64,000 nucleotides of DNA from Acidobacteriaceae bacterium. GTDB lineage: Bacteria; Acidobacteriota; Terriglobia; Terriglobales; Acidobacteriaceae. The stretch covers positions 1-64,000 of the forward strand of contig JAOAPN010000014.1 of the NCBI GenBank assembly GCA_025462885.1, written 5' to 3'. The notes under the pieces are model-generated. The model worked only from the letters and a program-made list of their open reading frames with translations. It was not told the DNA's origin and made no database searches. Both the position numbers and the translations under genes were made by a program. Positions 1-8,314 of this stretch are shown in pieces. Numbering within the stretch: position 1 is the stretch's first letter; each line of letters begins with the position of its first letter.

Positions 1-1
1 C

Positions 2-301
2 TTCGTGGCGGACCAGCTGCAGGACGGGATCCGCTTCCGTTCGCTGACCGTCGTCGATGTCTATACGCAGGAGGCGGTGGCGATCGAAGTTGGTCGGAGC
101 CTGAAGGGCGACGATGTGGTGCGCACCAGCGGCGAGAAGATAGCTTGGTCCACACATAGATCCGCTGTCGTCAACCTCGATCGAATAGGCGAAATCTATC
201 GAGATGGTGTCGCTGATGGCACCGTTGTCCTGAAAGACGGAAGCAAACTAAAGATGAGTAGGGCCGGCCGGCAAAAATTGGTGGAGATTGGAAAGGTCTG
301 A
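2..301 (+). pseudogene. IS3-type transposase fragment joined to a LytTR-domain tail (5' end outside window)
   Basis: The frame is open to the left window edge. Residues up to about 40 (FVADQLQDG, LTVVDVYTQEAVAIEV, GDDVV) match the integrase core of IS3-family OrfB transposases. From about position 125 the protein changes to a sequence like the end of a LytTR DNA-binding domain: HRSAVVNLDRI, then KDGSKLKMSR. Neither part is complete. The likely origin is an IS insertion followed by deletion, leaving a chimeric ORF. The family assignments are by motif recognition. The product is probably not functional, although the frame stays open across the junction. Confidence 0.6.
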
Positions 302-523
302 TGTTTGATCGAAGCTGCCTTTCTGTCCATTCACGACAATGATTTACGTTAGTGGTACATGAGTAGCGTGATGAACGGAAAGTATCTCCCTATCTTGGAG
401 CTATCTGAACCAAGGAACGTAAGGCCGTCTAAACTTCAACGAATTTAGTTCATTCGTTGCATGATTTCTGACATTCCTTGCAAAGGTCGTGACTCGAGAG
501 ACTGAGGCTCGCATGCTTTCATC

Positions 524-1490
524 ATGAAAGCTCTACCAAACAGTATTGTCGTACTCGTTCTTTTACTCTCCTGTTGGAAGTGTGATGGCCAGATTTCTGA
601 AACCGATCAGATCATTCAGGCAGATCGATTGAGACTTGCAGGAGAACCGCGCAGATCTATCGCGATCCTCGAGTCCCTCACGCTCTCTGCTACGACCTCT
701 TTACGAGAGATGGATCTCGGGGCAGTTTGGGACCTTCTCGGCCTAGCCTACCAGGATATCGAACGATACCGCAACGCTGAGCATGCCTACGAGATCGCTA
801 TTAGAATCTTTCAGCCACTTACTGAGGGGAGGGCCAGTATGCCGCCGCGATTGACAACCTTGGAGCCGTTGAAGCCTTGATGGGAAATACGGCGGCCTCA
901 GAACATCTACGGAAACGGGCTCTCAAGCTCTTTATCGAGACGGGTGATCACGCAGGCACTGCTAGGGTCTTGAGCAACTTAGCCATCACGGCTTTGCAGA
1001 AGAAGAACCGCCGCGCAGCGCGTCGATATATCGACACGGCTCTTAGCGAAGCTGGGAGAACGACGGTATTGAACGACGACGACCATGCCGTTATGCACAG
1101 CGTTGAGGGGCAACTATCGTTGGAAGATGGTGACGCTAGGACTGCGCTCGCGGACTTCCAGGAGTCGATCGATCGCTGTATCAAATTGCACGGGGAAATG
1201 CACGTTATGGTTGGGGGTATTTAGCCCTCCGCGTCGAGGCCTACCTCAAGACAGGAGACCCATCCAAAGCTTCCCAGGATGTTGACCGCGCTCTTCAGAT
1301 TTACAAACAAACGGTAGGTGCAGACCGTTCCGCTTTCCTGAAAGTAGAACTATTGCGGGCGCGTGTCCTCTATCTTCGGGGGGATAAGGCTCAAGCTAAC
1401 ACGGTGAGGAAAACGGCAGAAGCGGCCTTGAAGGAAATCCGGCGTAAAGACTGCGCCGGCTGTTCGGTAAATGTCGAGAGTATTCGTTGA
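524..1490 (+). pseudogene. Secreted TPR-repeat protein, broken by two frameshifts
   Basis: A single TPR-like coding sequence can be followed through three frames. Frame 1 (524 to about 830) starts MKALPNSIVVLVLLL, a signal peptide, and runs through a TPR helix pair (LGLAYQDIERYRNAEHAYEIA). It continues in a second frame (about 830-1216: YAAAIDNLGAVEALMG, then LSNLAITALQKKNRRAARRYI) and a third (1218-1490: YLALRVEAYLKTGDPSKAS, ending VNVESIR-stop). Both shift points lie at G-runs (GAGGGGAGGG near 828 and GGGGG at 1213-1217), so sequencing or assembly error is possible. Otherwise it is a decayed gene, consistent with its wrecked neighbours. It has no recognisable enzymatic domain. Confidence 0.7.
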
Positions 1491-1764
1491 AAATACTCCT
1501 TTCCGAGCGCGACTTTTAGGGGTTCCGACTAGATCGGAACGCCTCGTTCAGCGCCACTTTGGCCAGTTTCATTACTACTACCGCAGCGACCTCCTTACCA
1601 GGAGAAGTTCAGCAGCGTCTGCGGCACGCACCAATACCTCAACTGAAGCGCTATTAGTTAGCCGCACCATATGTCGATTCGCTGCACCCTCCCGTTGTTC
1701 GCTGCACAGCACTGGAACCGGTCTGCCGCTCCTGTAAGGGTGGAGTCAGGGGACAGGGTTAGGA

Positions 1765-2848
1765 ATGAAGACACAATGGAAACTCGCAGTGGTGTTAGGG
1801 AGCTTACTCACTACTGTGTCCGTATTAGCACAAGTCAAATGTCCCAACGGCGCTCGTATCGAGGCCAATGTCACAGATCAGACAGGGGCAGTCATAGCAG
1901 GAGCCCAAGTTTCAACACAAAAGGGAGAGAGAGCAGAGAACGCTCCCTCTGGGAGATATCTGTTGCCCTGTGTTCTTCTTGGCGCTGTCGCTCTTACAGT
2001 GGAGGCTCAAGGCTTTCAGTCGAAAACGCTGCAGGTCACAACTCACGGCGGCCAAGTGAGTCAAGTACACGTCCAGTTGGTCCTCGCTGCTGTTCAAACA
2101 GACATTCAAGTCAGCGACAGTTCGGGCGGCGTCGATTCCGATCGTGGAGGAGGAACGACTGTATTAAACACGGAAGATGTGCAACGGCTCCCGGATGATC
2201 CGGGCGATCTCCTTCAACAGTTGCAGATGCTTGCCGCAAGTGCTGGCGGAAATCCAGAGGCCACCACAATTGTTGTGGATGGATTCCAGAATGCAAGTGC
2301 ATTGCCCCCCAAGAGTTCCATCGCCTCCATTCGAATCAATCCGGATGTCTTTTCTCCGGAGTATCAGAAGCCACAATGGAACGGCGGACGAATTGAAATT
2401 ACGACGAAGACTGGGGCCGATAGCTTTCATGGAGCTTTGTTCTTTACCGATAGTGACGGCAGCTTCAATGCTACTGACCCGTTCTCCGTTACACCGACCC
2501 CGGCGGGCAAGCGTCGCTATGGTTTTGAATTGAACGGTCCGGCGATTCGAAAGAAGGCCGACATGTCGTTGAATCTCGAAAACGAGATATCAATGAATTT
2601 AATGTCGTCAACGCGGTATCTCTGGATTCGAATGGAAACCAGACACCGGTGAATCAATCGGTTCAAGCTTCTCAGCGGTTCTGGATCGCATCTGCGCGAA
2701 CAGACTGGCAGGTCACCCCAAAGATCTCGCAACCCTATCCTTCTCGTCCAATGTAAATAACCTCGGCAACCAGGGCGTCGGAGGACTCACCCTTGCGCAA
2801 GCCGGGCACGACAGTCTGGCTTGCGAGTATGACCTGCGGAGGCGGTAA
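1765..2848 (+). pseudogene. TonB-dependent receptor (acidobacterial, carboxypeptidase-regulatory-like N-terminus), truncated and frameshifted
   Basis: The N-terminus MKTQWKLAVVLGSLLTTV is a signal peptide. It is followed by a carboxypeptidase-regulatory-like/Ig fold (ARIEANVTDQTGAVIAGAQV) and a plug-like region with ITTKTGADSFHGALFF. Such receptors are typical of Acidobacteriota and normally run to about 1000 residues or more. Here the first frame is lost near 2580 and coding continues in another frame (DINEFNVVNAVSLDSNGN, VNQSVQASQRFW). A second shift occurs near 2722 (DLATLSFSSNVNNLGNQ, LTLAQAGHDSLA), and the frame ends at 2848. Almost the whole beta-barrel is missing, so the gene cannot give a working receptor. 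Confidence 0.8.
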
Positions 2849-2978
2849 GACTGCTGACACAACACCGCCGACGCCAGGAACGACACCCGGAAGCTACACG
2901 ATCACCATTACTTCAACGACGGCCTCTACGATTATTCTCGTCCCCACACCCATCACCATCGCTCTCACGGTGACGTAG
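2793..2978 (+). pseudogene. Remnant of an Ig-like/lipoprotein C-terminus
   Basis: In this frame the peptide after about 2830 reads TCGGGKTADTTPPTPG, then SYTITITSTTAS and ends ITIALTVT-stop. This CGGG-plus-Thr/Pro-linker, then short Ig strand pattern is the usual C-terminal end of large acidobacterial Ig-like repeat proteins. It is directly abutted by the frame-disrupted TonB receptor remnant, so two unrelated gene ends appear to have been joined by deletion near 2830-2840. It has no credible start of its own. Confidence 0.45.
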
Positions 2979-3014
2979 TCTTTGGACGGAAGTCTAGCGA
3001 TGAAGCCAGAGCGA

Positions 3015-4361
3015 TCAGGCCAGCTTCATCGTCTTCGGATTCCACTGGACGATCGCATTGCGCTCGATACTGAGGTTGCTGAGAAGAGCTGCTCCGGCTG
3101 CGCGATAGCCAAACGTAGCGTCTTCGACGGGAGCTTTGCGGGTGCGGACCGAGTTGAAGAAGTTGTGGAAGTGGTCGTAGCTGTCGCTGTAACCTCGCGG
3201 AGCAGCATACTTCTGGACGATGGATGTGGGGTTGTTGGTGGGGTCCTGCGCTGGATACTTTGCGCGATATTGTTCGAGGAAGCGCTTCTGCATGTCGTTG
3301 GTGAAGGTGCCGATGGAGTAGCCCGGCTCCTTCTCGCGGGGAGTGCGGCTGACAGTGAGAGTTGTTCCGGCGATCTCCATGGTGCCTTCCGTGCCGGTGA
3401 AGAGGAAGCCCTCGCTTTCTTCGCCACCGTTGACGAAGTTGACCCGCAGGGAGAGGTTGAAGCCTTCGGGATAGTCGAAGAGGCCAAGCATGACGTCGGG
3501 GACGTCGCGGCCGTCCTTCCAGAAGCGGATGGCACCGGTGGCCATCGCGCGGGTGGGACCAAGGGAACCGGTGATGAAGTGCGTTCCGCTGAAGAGGTGG
3601 ACGAAGAGATCGCCTGCGACTCCTGATCCGTAGTCCTTCCATTTGCGCCACTGGAAGAAGCGTTCGGCATTGAAGGCGACTTTGGGGGCGGAGCCGAGAA
3701 AGCGGGGCCAGTCGCAAGTCTCGGGCGAGGCGTCCAGCGGCACGGAGTAGTTCCAGGCGCCGATGGAGGAGTTGCGGTCCCAGCGGGCCGTCACCATGTT
3801 GAGTTGACCGATGGCTCCGGAGGCGAGCAGTTCCTTGGCCTTGGCGTAGATGATCGAGCTGACGCGCTGACTGCCCACCTGCAGGATGCGACCGGTAGAG
3901 GCGGCGGTTTCGATCATGGCCGGACCGTCAGCGTAGATGTGGATCATGGGTTTTTCGCAGTAGACGTCTTTACCGGCTTTCATGGCATCGACGGCGATCT
4001 GGCGGTGCCAATGATCAGGGGTTGCGATGAGGACGGCATCGACGTCCTTGCGGGCAAGGATCTCCTTGTAGTCGCGGGCGGTGACAATGTCGTTACCCCA
4101 GACTTCTTTGGAGTGGGCGAGGCGGCCGTCGTAGCAGTCAGCGACGGCTACCAGCTTGACTCCGGGAACGGTGATGGCAGTGCGGGTATCTCCCTGGCCC
4201 TGCCCCCCAGCGCCGATGAGAGCTAGCTGGATGTGGTCGTTGGCTGCAACTGGTGTCTGCGCCTCTTCGATAGTGATCGGCTGGGCGAGCATCGTAACGT
4301 TGGTCCCGGCGGCGGCCAGGCCGGCGGCTTTCAGAAAGGAGCGGCGGTTCAGAGGAGGCAT
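3015..4361 (-). CDS. Gfo/Idh/MocA family oxidoreductase, Tat-exported
   Basis: 448 residues from the ATG at 4361, chosen because AAAGGA lies just upstream and because it puts the twin-arginine signal NRRSFLKAAG at residues 5-14. A Rossmann-type GAGGQG follows at 50-55, and the family EKP motif (YCEKPM) is at about 135-139, so this is an NAD(P)-dependent sugar or inositol dehydrogenase-type protein acting in the periplasm with its cofactor bound before export. The substrate cannot be told from the sequence; GFO-type secreted paralogs are common in Acidobacteriota and Planctomycetota. The frame also opens further upstream to 4403 but that start would bury the Tat signal. Confidence 0.88.
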   Translation of the reverse strand: MPPLNRRSFLKAAGLAAAGTNVTMLAQPITIEEAQTPVAANDHIQLALIGAGGQGQGDTRTAITVPGVKLVAVADCYDGRLAHSKEVWGNDIVTARDYKEILARKDVDAVLIATPDHWHRQIAVDAMKAGKDVYCEKPMIHIYADGPAMIETAASTGRILQVGSQRVSSIIYAKAKELLASGAIGQLNMVTARWDRNSSIGAWNYSVPLDASPETCDWPRFLGSAPKVAFNAERFFQWRKWKDYGSGVAGDLFVHLFSGTHFITGSLGPTRAMATGAIRFWKDGRDVPDVMLGLFDYPEGFNLSLRVNFVNGGEESEGFLFTGTEGTMEIAGTTLTVSRTPREKEPGYSIGTFTNDMQKRFLEQYRAKYPAQDPTNNPTSIVQKYAAPRGYSDSYDHFHNFFNSVRTRKAPVEDATFGYRAAGAALLSNLSIERNAIVQWNPKTMKLA

Positions 4362-4471
4362 CGGATCCTTTTGCGCGGAGAATATTTGATCTTCGAGGTG
4401 CAAAGAAAAGGTATGGGAATGGAGTAGCCGTGTCTAGTGGGGAGAGCTAGTGCGGAGAGTTTGGATATCGG

Positions 4472-6196
4472 CTATGCGGAGTGCGGGGTTGGGTTGGCGA
4501 TTTCGCGGGCGTAGATCTGATAGCTGACTCGCGGGGGAAAGGATTCGCAGTCGGGCGCGCAGTCCGGGTCCGGATCGGGGTTGTGGTGGAGGGCGCGGAC
4601 GCGGTCCTGGATCTCGCGGTCGGCCAGGGTGACGCGCTCGCGCGAGCGGAGGTAGTCGAGCCAGGACTCCATGACGAAGGTCTCGTTGAGGAGGGTGGGG
4701 TTGATGGCGTCGCGGAAGATGCCCCAGCGCATGGCTCCGTCCCGGAGACGCACGCCGCGGAGTTGGTGGACGGCGTGCGTGAACTCGGCGTAGCGATCGA
4801 TGGGGACGATGTACTCGACGGAGATACGGACAGGCCCTTCGGTGTGGTCCAACTCCTGGCCAGAGAGAGGATGCGGGGCCGGGGCCGGGTGCTTCCACTG
4901 GTACGGAGTGTGGTCGGGGGCCGCGCCCTGGAGGATCTTGTAGCGGTGAACCAAGGGCAGGGTGACGAGAAGCCCGGCAGCGGAGGCGGCCAACGCCTTG
5001 GAGGTGGAGGCGTGTTCGGCAACGAAGCCCCACAGGATCGAGCCGAGGGCGAGGCCGCCCTGGAAGGTCATCAGGTACGTCCCGAGCGCGCGCGCCTGAA
5101 CCCAGGCGGGGACGGAGAGCTGGACGGAGGTGTTGAGCGTGGCCATGGTGCTGGTCCAGGCGAAGCCGGCGACGATCAGGGTGGGGATAATGAGCCAGGG
5201 TTTGTGCGCGAAGGCCAGGATCAACAGGGTTAGGACGTTATAGAGCGTGGCTGAGGAGATGATGGTGTCGGCGGAGACGAGGCGGCGGATCTTTGGGAGT
5301 TGGGTAGCGGCGACCAGCGCACCGAAGCCAAGGGCTCCGTTAAGAATGCCATAGCCGAAGGCTCCCTGGTGGAGGTCGCGGGCAGCGACGACGGCGAGCA
5401 GCGACCAGATGGCGGAGACGAAGAAAGTAAAGGTAAAGGCACGGATAAGAGAGGCTTGCAGATCGGGCGCATACCGGACGTAGCGGAGGCCGGTGCGGAT
5501 GGAGGGAGCGATGCGCTCGGAGGGTAGGGCGGATTTGAAGAGGGGCGTGCGCTTCCAATTGACGAGGACCCAGATGACTCCGGCGAAGGAAGCGGCGTTG
5601 AGCAGGAAGACGTATGCCGTGCCGGTACCGGCGTTCTTGAAGGCGGCAACCATAAGTCCGCCCAGCGCGGGGCCGAGCGCGCGGGCGAGGTTGTTGGAGG
5701 CGGAGTTGAGGGAGACGGTGTCGGGGATGAGTTCACGAGGGACGAGCTCGGGAATGATCGACTGCCATGCCGGGTTGTTCATGGACGAGCCGACATTGAG
5801 CAGGAAGGTGAAGGCGAGGAGGGACCAGGGAGAGATGTGTCCGAGGAAGGTAAGGACGGCGAGGACCGCGACCGAGACGAGCATCCAGCACTGCCAGAAG
5901 ATGAGCAGCTTGCGACGGTCGAAGAGGTCGGCGGTGGCTCCGGCGAGGAGGCCGAGGGCGAGCACGGGCAGGGACGCCGCGGTCTGCATCAGGGCGATGA
6001 GCAGCGGCGACGTGGTGAGCGACGTCATCAGCCAGGTGCCGGCGGTGTCCTGCATCCAGGTCCCGAGGGAGGAGACGGTCGAGGCGATCCAGCGATCGCG
6101 GAAGAGGGGGATGCGCAGAGGCGCGAATCCATCGGCGGAGGGGATGGGGGAGGCGGTCGCAGTGGCAGGGGAGGAGTTTGGAGTTTCTAAAGGCAT
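4472..6196 (-). CDS. MFS transporter of the MFS_3 (transmembrane secretion effector) type with a C-terminal soluble domain
   Basis: 574 residues. The N-terminal ~420 residues carry about 12 hydrophobic segments (for example LLIALMQTAASLPVLALGLL, then GATADLFDRRKLL, the MFS loop 2-3 signature). The last ~130 residues (VRISVEYIVPIDRYAEFTHA, then MRWGIFRDAINP and WLDYLRSRERVT) match the soluble tail of the PF05977 family, which resembles an antibiotic-biosynthesis monooxygenase/dimeric barrel fold. The family includes enterobactin-exporter-like efflux proteins, but the substrate is unknown. It is transcribed toward the Gfo/Idh gene on the same strand, without an obvious shared pathway. Confidence 0.85.
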   Translation of the reverse strand: MPLETPNSSPATATASPIPSADGFAPLRIPLFRDRWIASTVSSLGTWMQDTAGTWLMTSLTTSPLLIALMQTAASLPVLALGLLAGATADLFDRRKLLIFWQCWMLVSVAVLAVLTFLGHISPWSLLAFTFLLNVGSSMNNPAWQSIIPELVPRELIPDTVSLNSASNNLARALGPALGGLMVAAFKNAGTGTAYVFLLNAASFAGVIWVLVNWKRTPLFKSALPSERIAPSIRTGLRYVRYAPDLQASLIRAFTFTFFVSAIWSLLAVVAARDLHQGAFGYGILNGALGFGALVAATQLPKIRRLVSADTIISSATLYNVLTLLILAFAHKPWLIIPTLIVAGFAWTSTMATLNTSVQLSVPAWVQARALGTYLMTFQGGLALGSILWGFVAEHASTSKALAASAAGLLVTLPLVHRYKILQGAAPDHTPYQWKHPAPAPHPLSGQELDHTEGPVRISVEYIVPIDRYAEFTHAVHQLRGVRLRDGAMRWGIFRDAINPTLLNETFVMESWLDYLRSRERVTLADREIQDRVRALHHNPDPDPDCAPDCESFPPRVSYQIYAREIANPTPHSA

Positions 6197-6561
6197 GCGC
6201 TGAAATCTAGTTTACGGGTTTCCGAACTGGGGGAAGGGCAGTTTTAGCCAGATGGGAGCTATGCGGAAGATTGCAAGGAACGAAGTTCGCTTAGGACGAG
6301 CCGAGGATGATTTGGTGCTTGACTTGCGGGCTGTGTGGATATTGTATGTTTCTTATCCAGCTTCTGTTCTAAAGGACATCGGTCTCTCGTCCAGAATTGG
6401 CATGTGAAAGCAAATAGACCGAAGAGAAATCTTTTTCCCAGGATGCAATGTTTCGCAGGTTCTACCATGCAAAATCTAGCAATATCGCAATTTTTGTTTG
6501 GCTATAAGATTGCTGTATTCTAAGTGAATAACATTTTGATTCAACGCCCCAGGTGACTTCC
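6197..6561. other. Divergent intergenic region
   Basis: About 360 bases between the divergent MFS and PEP-CTERM genes, more AT-rich than the surrounding genes. It contains a possible sigma70 -35 TTGACT (about 6319-6324) followed 17 bases later by TTGTAT, oriented toward the PEP-CTERM gene, but the -10 match is weak. I see no credible gene in it. Confidence 0.4.
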
Positions 6562-7224
6562 ATGCGCCAAAAACTGCAACTTTTGTTACTCCTTCTGCTA
6601 GTCGCGGCTACAACCGAGACGGGAATTCGCGCCTCGACAGATTGCGAACGCTGGATGGCGGCTTACAAGACAGAGCTTGCCCATACAAAATCGGTACGTC
6701 GAGCGTTAGCCGCGCATGATCGTGTGAAGCACATGGCGCAGCGTAAGCTGGCGAACTATGTGATGCGTCCGGCCCATCCGAAGCCGATGTTGGCCCATTA
6801 CGTCCGTCCGAAATACACCCGTCAGCAGATCATGGATCGCTTCAATGTGCTGTGTGGCGATCTGCCGGGAATGGGTAAGCCGGCTGAGAAGCTGATGGCA
6901 GGCAAGATGACGCCGGTGGAGTTTGCCTCGAATATGTCTCCGTTTGTCCCATTGGCATCGGGCACGACCGATGACGGCGGCCTGATCTCGCCGACCGACC
7001 CGCCTCCGTATACGCCAGGTGGGACGGGTGGTGGATCGCCGCCTCCCGGTGGCGGCGTCTCCGGCCCTCCGATCTATGGTGGCGGAGGCGGTAATCCGAA
7101 TACCCCGCCGGTTGAGCCTCCTGTTCCTCCGATTACGCCTGTTCCGGAGCCGAGCAGCATGCTGCTGATGGCGACTGGGTTGGCTGGTGTGGCAAGCGCG
7201 GCTCGCCGCCGGATGCGCCGGTAA
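6562..7224 (+). CDS. PEP-CTERM sorting-domain protein
   Basis: 220 residues. The start is the ATG at 6562, seven bases after an AGGTG, rather than the in-frame GTG within that site. An N-terminal signal (MRQKLQLLLLLLLVAAT) precedes a basic region, then a Gly/Pro-rich linker of about 60 residues. It ends in the PEP-CTERM tripartite tail: VPEPSSM, a hydrophobic stretch (LLMATGLAGVASAA) and the basic terminus RRRMRR. PEP-CTERM proteins are processed by exosortase and are linked to exopolysaccharide. No exosortase is in the window. The central domain is not recognised. Confidence 0.85.
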   Translation: MRQKLQLLLLLLLVAATTETGIRASTDCERWMAAYKTELAHTKSVRRALAAHDRVKHMAQRKLANYVMRPAHPKPMLAHYVRPKYTRQQIMDRFNVLCGDLPGMGKPAEKLMAGKMTPVEFASNMSPFVPLASGTTDDGGLISPTDPPPYTPGGTGGGSPPPGGGVSGPPIYGGGGGNPNTPPVEPPVPPITPVPEPSSMLLMATGLAGVASAARRRMRR

Positions 7225-7267
7225 TTTTCGGTTTAGGATAAGCAACAGATTTTGTTACAAGATAGAG

Positions 7268-7305
7268 AAAGGCGAACCAGACTTGGTCTGGTTCGCCTTT
7301 TCTGT
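7268..7305. terminator. Bidirectional Rho-independent terminator
   Basis: A 15-base-pair perfect stem: AAAGGCGAACCAGAC (7268-7282) pairs with GTCTGGTTCGCCTTT (7286-7300), with T-rich sequence on the plus side and A-rich on the other. It sits between the convergent PEP-CTERM and DUF4126 genes and can serve both. Confidence 0.9.
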
Positions 7306-7306
7306 C

Positions 7307-7939
7307 TTAGAGGTCTGTTCGGGTGGAAGAAGACTCGGAGATATTGTCCAGATCCGGTCGAAAGATCCTGCGCAGGGGGCGTTGGAGAGCACGGAACAGG
7401 GCTCGGGCAGCGAGGGCTCCTGCGGCGAGAAGAGCCAGGGCGACTCCGGCGGCGACGATGGGATGGTGTGTGGCGAACCAGGTAAGCGCCACTGCAGTGC
7501 CGTCCTCCAGAGTACTGAGGACGATGTTGGAGATGGGTTCGGGGCTGGGGGTGACTGCGGCACGCACGGCGGTCTTTGAGGTGTGCGCGGCGAGGGCGAT
7601 GGCGGCGCCGAGCGCCGTGGCCACGACCTGCATCTGCGGCGTGAGCTGAGAGCTGGCGTGATAGGCGACCAGCGCGGCGACGGGGATACGGATAAAGGTG
7701 TGCAGGACGTTCCAGACCATGTCGAAGGCTGGGATTTTGTCGGCGAAGAACTCCACTATGAAGAGGACACCACATGTAACGAGGACCCAGGTGTGGCCGA
7801 GGGGATCAAGACCGGGAGGCAGTTGGACCAGGTTGAATCGGGCCAGGATGCCGAGGGTAAAGACCGTGGCGTAGATGTTGAGGCCGGCCGCGAAGCTGGA
7901 TGCGATGATCAGCGCCGCGATGCTGGAGGGAGTAAACAT
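7307..7939 (-). CDS. DUF4126 family membrane protein
   Basis: 210 residues with several hydrophobic segments (IAALIIASSFAAGLNIYATV, VTCGVLFIVEFFADKIP, VVATALGAAIALAAHTS). The FFADKIPAFDMVWNVLHTFIR region is the recognisable core of DUF4126, an inner-membrane family of unknown function. The C-terminus is basic and cytoplasmic (RALQRPLRRIFRP). A small transcription unit with its own promoter and terminator ends 42 bases upstream of this start codon, so the gene may be preceded by an attenuating leader. No strong Shine-Dalgarno is visible before the ATG. Confidence 0.82.
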   Translation of the reverse strand: MFTPSSIAALIIASSFAAGLNIYATVFTLGILARFNLVQLPPGLDPLGHTWVLVTCGVLFIVEFFADKIPAFDMVWNVLHTFIRIPVAALVAYHASSQLTPQMQVVATALGAAIALAAHTSKTAVRAAVTPSPEPISNIVLSTLEDGTAVALTWFATHHPIVAAGVALALLAAGALAARALFRALQRPLRRIFRPDLDNISESSSTRTDL

Positions 7940-7982
7940 CTGCGGGGAATTCTACAGGCACTGAGCTGAAATCCAGCGACTT

Positions 7983-8025
7983 AAAAAGGAAACCCACGCA
8001 GCGCGGTGGGGGCTGATGCGTGGGT
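7983..8025 (-). terminator. Rho-independent terminator of the small RNA
   Basis: 9-bp stem ACCCACGCA (8025-8017 on the minus strand) with TGCGTGGGT (8000-7992), followed on the minus strand by TTTCCTTTTT. Confidence 0.85.
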
Positions 8026-8093
8026 ATTCCGGTAAAGCAACGAAGTGGGTGGACTTCGTTATGACTGACTCAACCCGAAGGGAGTCTTGCCAC
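7983..8093 (-). ncRNA. Candidate structured small RNA or attenuator leader with C-rich loops
   Basis: On the minus strand a near-consensus sigma70 promoter (-35 TTGACT, 17-base spacer, -10 TACATT) predicts a start near 8093. The ~110-nt transcript has three hairpins in order. The first pairs GACTC with GAGTC (8082-8086 with 8067-8071) around a CCC-TTCG-GG tip. The second is a perfect 8-bp stem, AACGAAGT/ACTTCGTT (8039-8060), with loop CCACCC. The third is a 9-bp stem, ACCCACGCA/TGCGTGGGT (7992-8025), with a CCCCC-containing loop and a T-tract. There is no ORF inside. C-rich loops of this kind can pair with Shine-Dalgarno sequences. It may be a trans-acting sRNA or a leader of the DUF4126 gene. 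I do not recognise a named RNA family. Confidence 0.7.
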
Positions 8094-8099
8094 TCCCCA

Positions 8100-8128
8100 A
8101 ATGTAGCCCGGTTTTGGGGTGAAGTCAA
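8100..8128 (-). promoter_or_regulatory. Sigma70-type promoter for the small RNA
   Basis: Minus-strand TTGACT (8128-8123), exactly 17 bases, then TACATT (8105-8100). It is intergenic, downstream of pckG and its hairpin terminator, so it should drive an independent transcript. Confidence 0.75.
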
Positions 8129-8260
8129 GCGGCAATGTTCCGGAGAACCGTTGTAAGTGAGGAGGTGGGAATGATGAGGAAGTGCCTGTTCTCGGGGGAA
8201 ATTCAGTGTATTTTGGCTTGGATGGGCGCGGGTGCTTCGCGGGGGAATGACGGAGCAAAG

Positions 8261-8300
8261 GGCGGCTACCGGTGGTACTTTCGGTAGCCGCCTTTCTTGT
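8261..8300. terminator. Hairpin terminator downstream of pckG
   Basis: 11-bp stem GGCGGCTACCG (8261-8271) with CGGTAGCCGCC (8282-8292). It lies just past the pckG stop and separates pckG from the small RNA promoter. The T-tract is better on the plus side (TTTCTTGTTT) than on the pckG side. Confidence 0.6.
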
Positions 8301-8314
8301 TTGAGAGACGAGAT

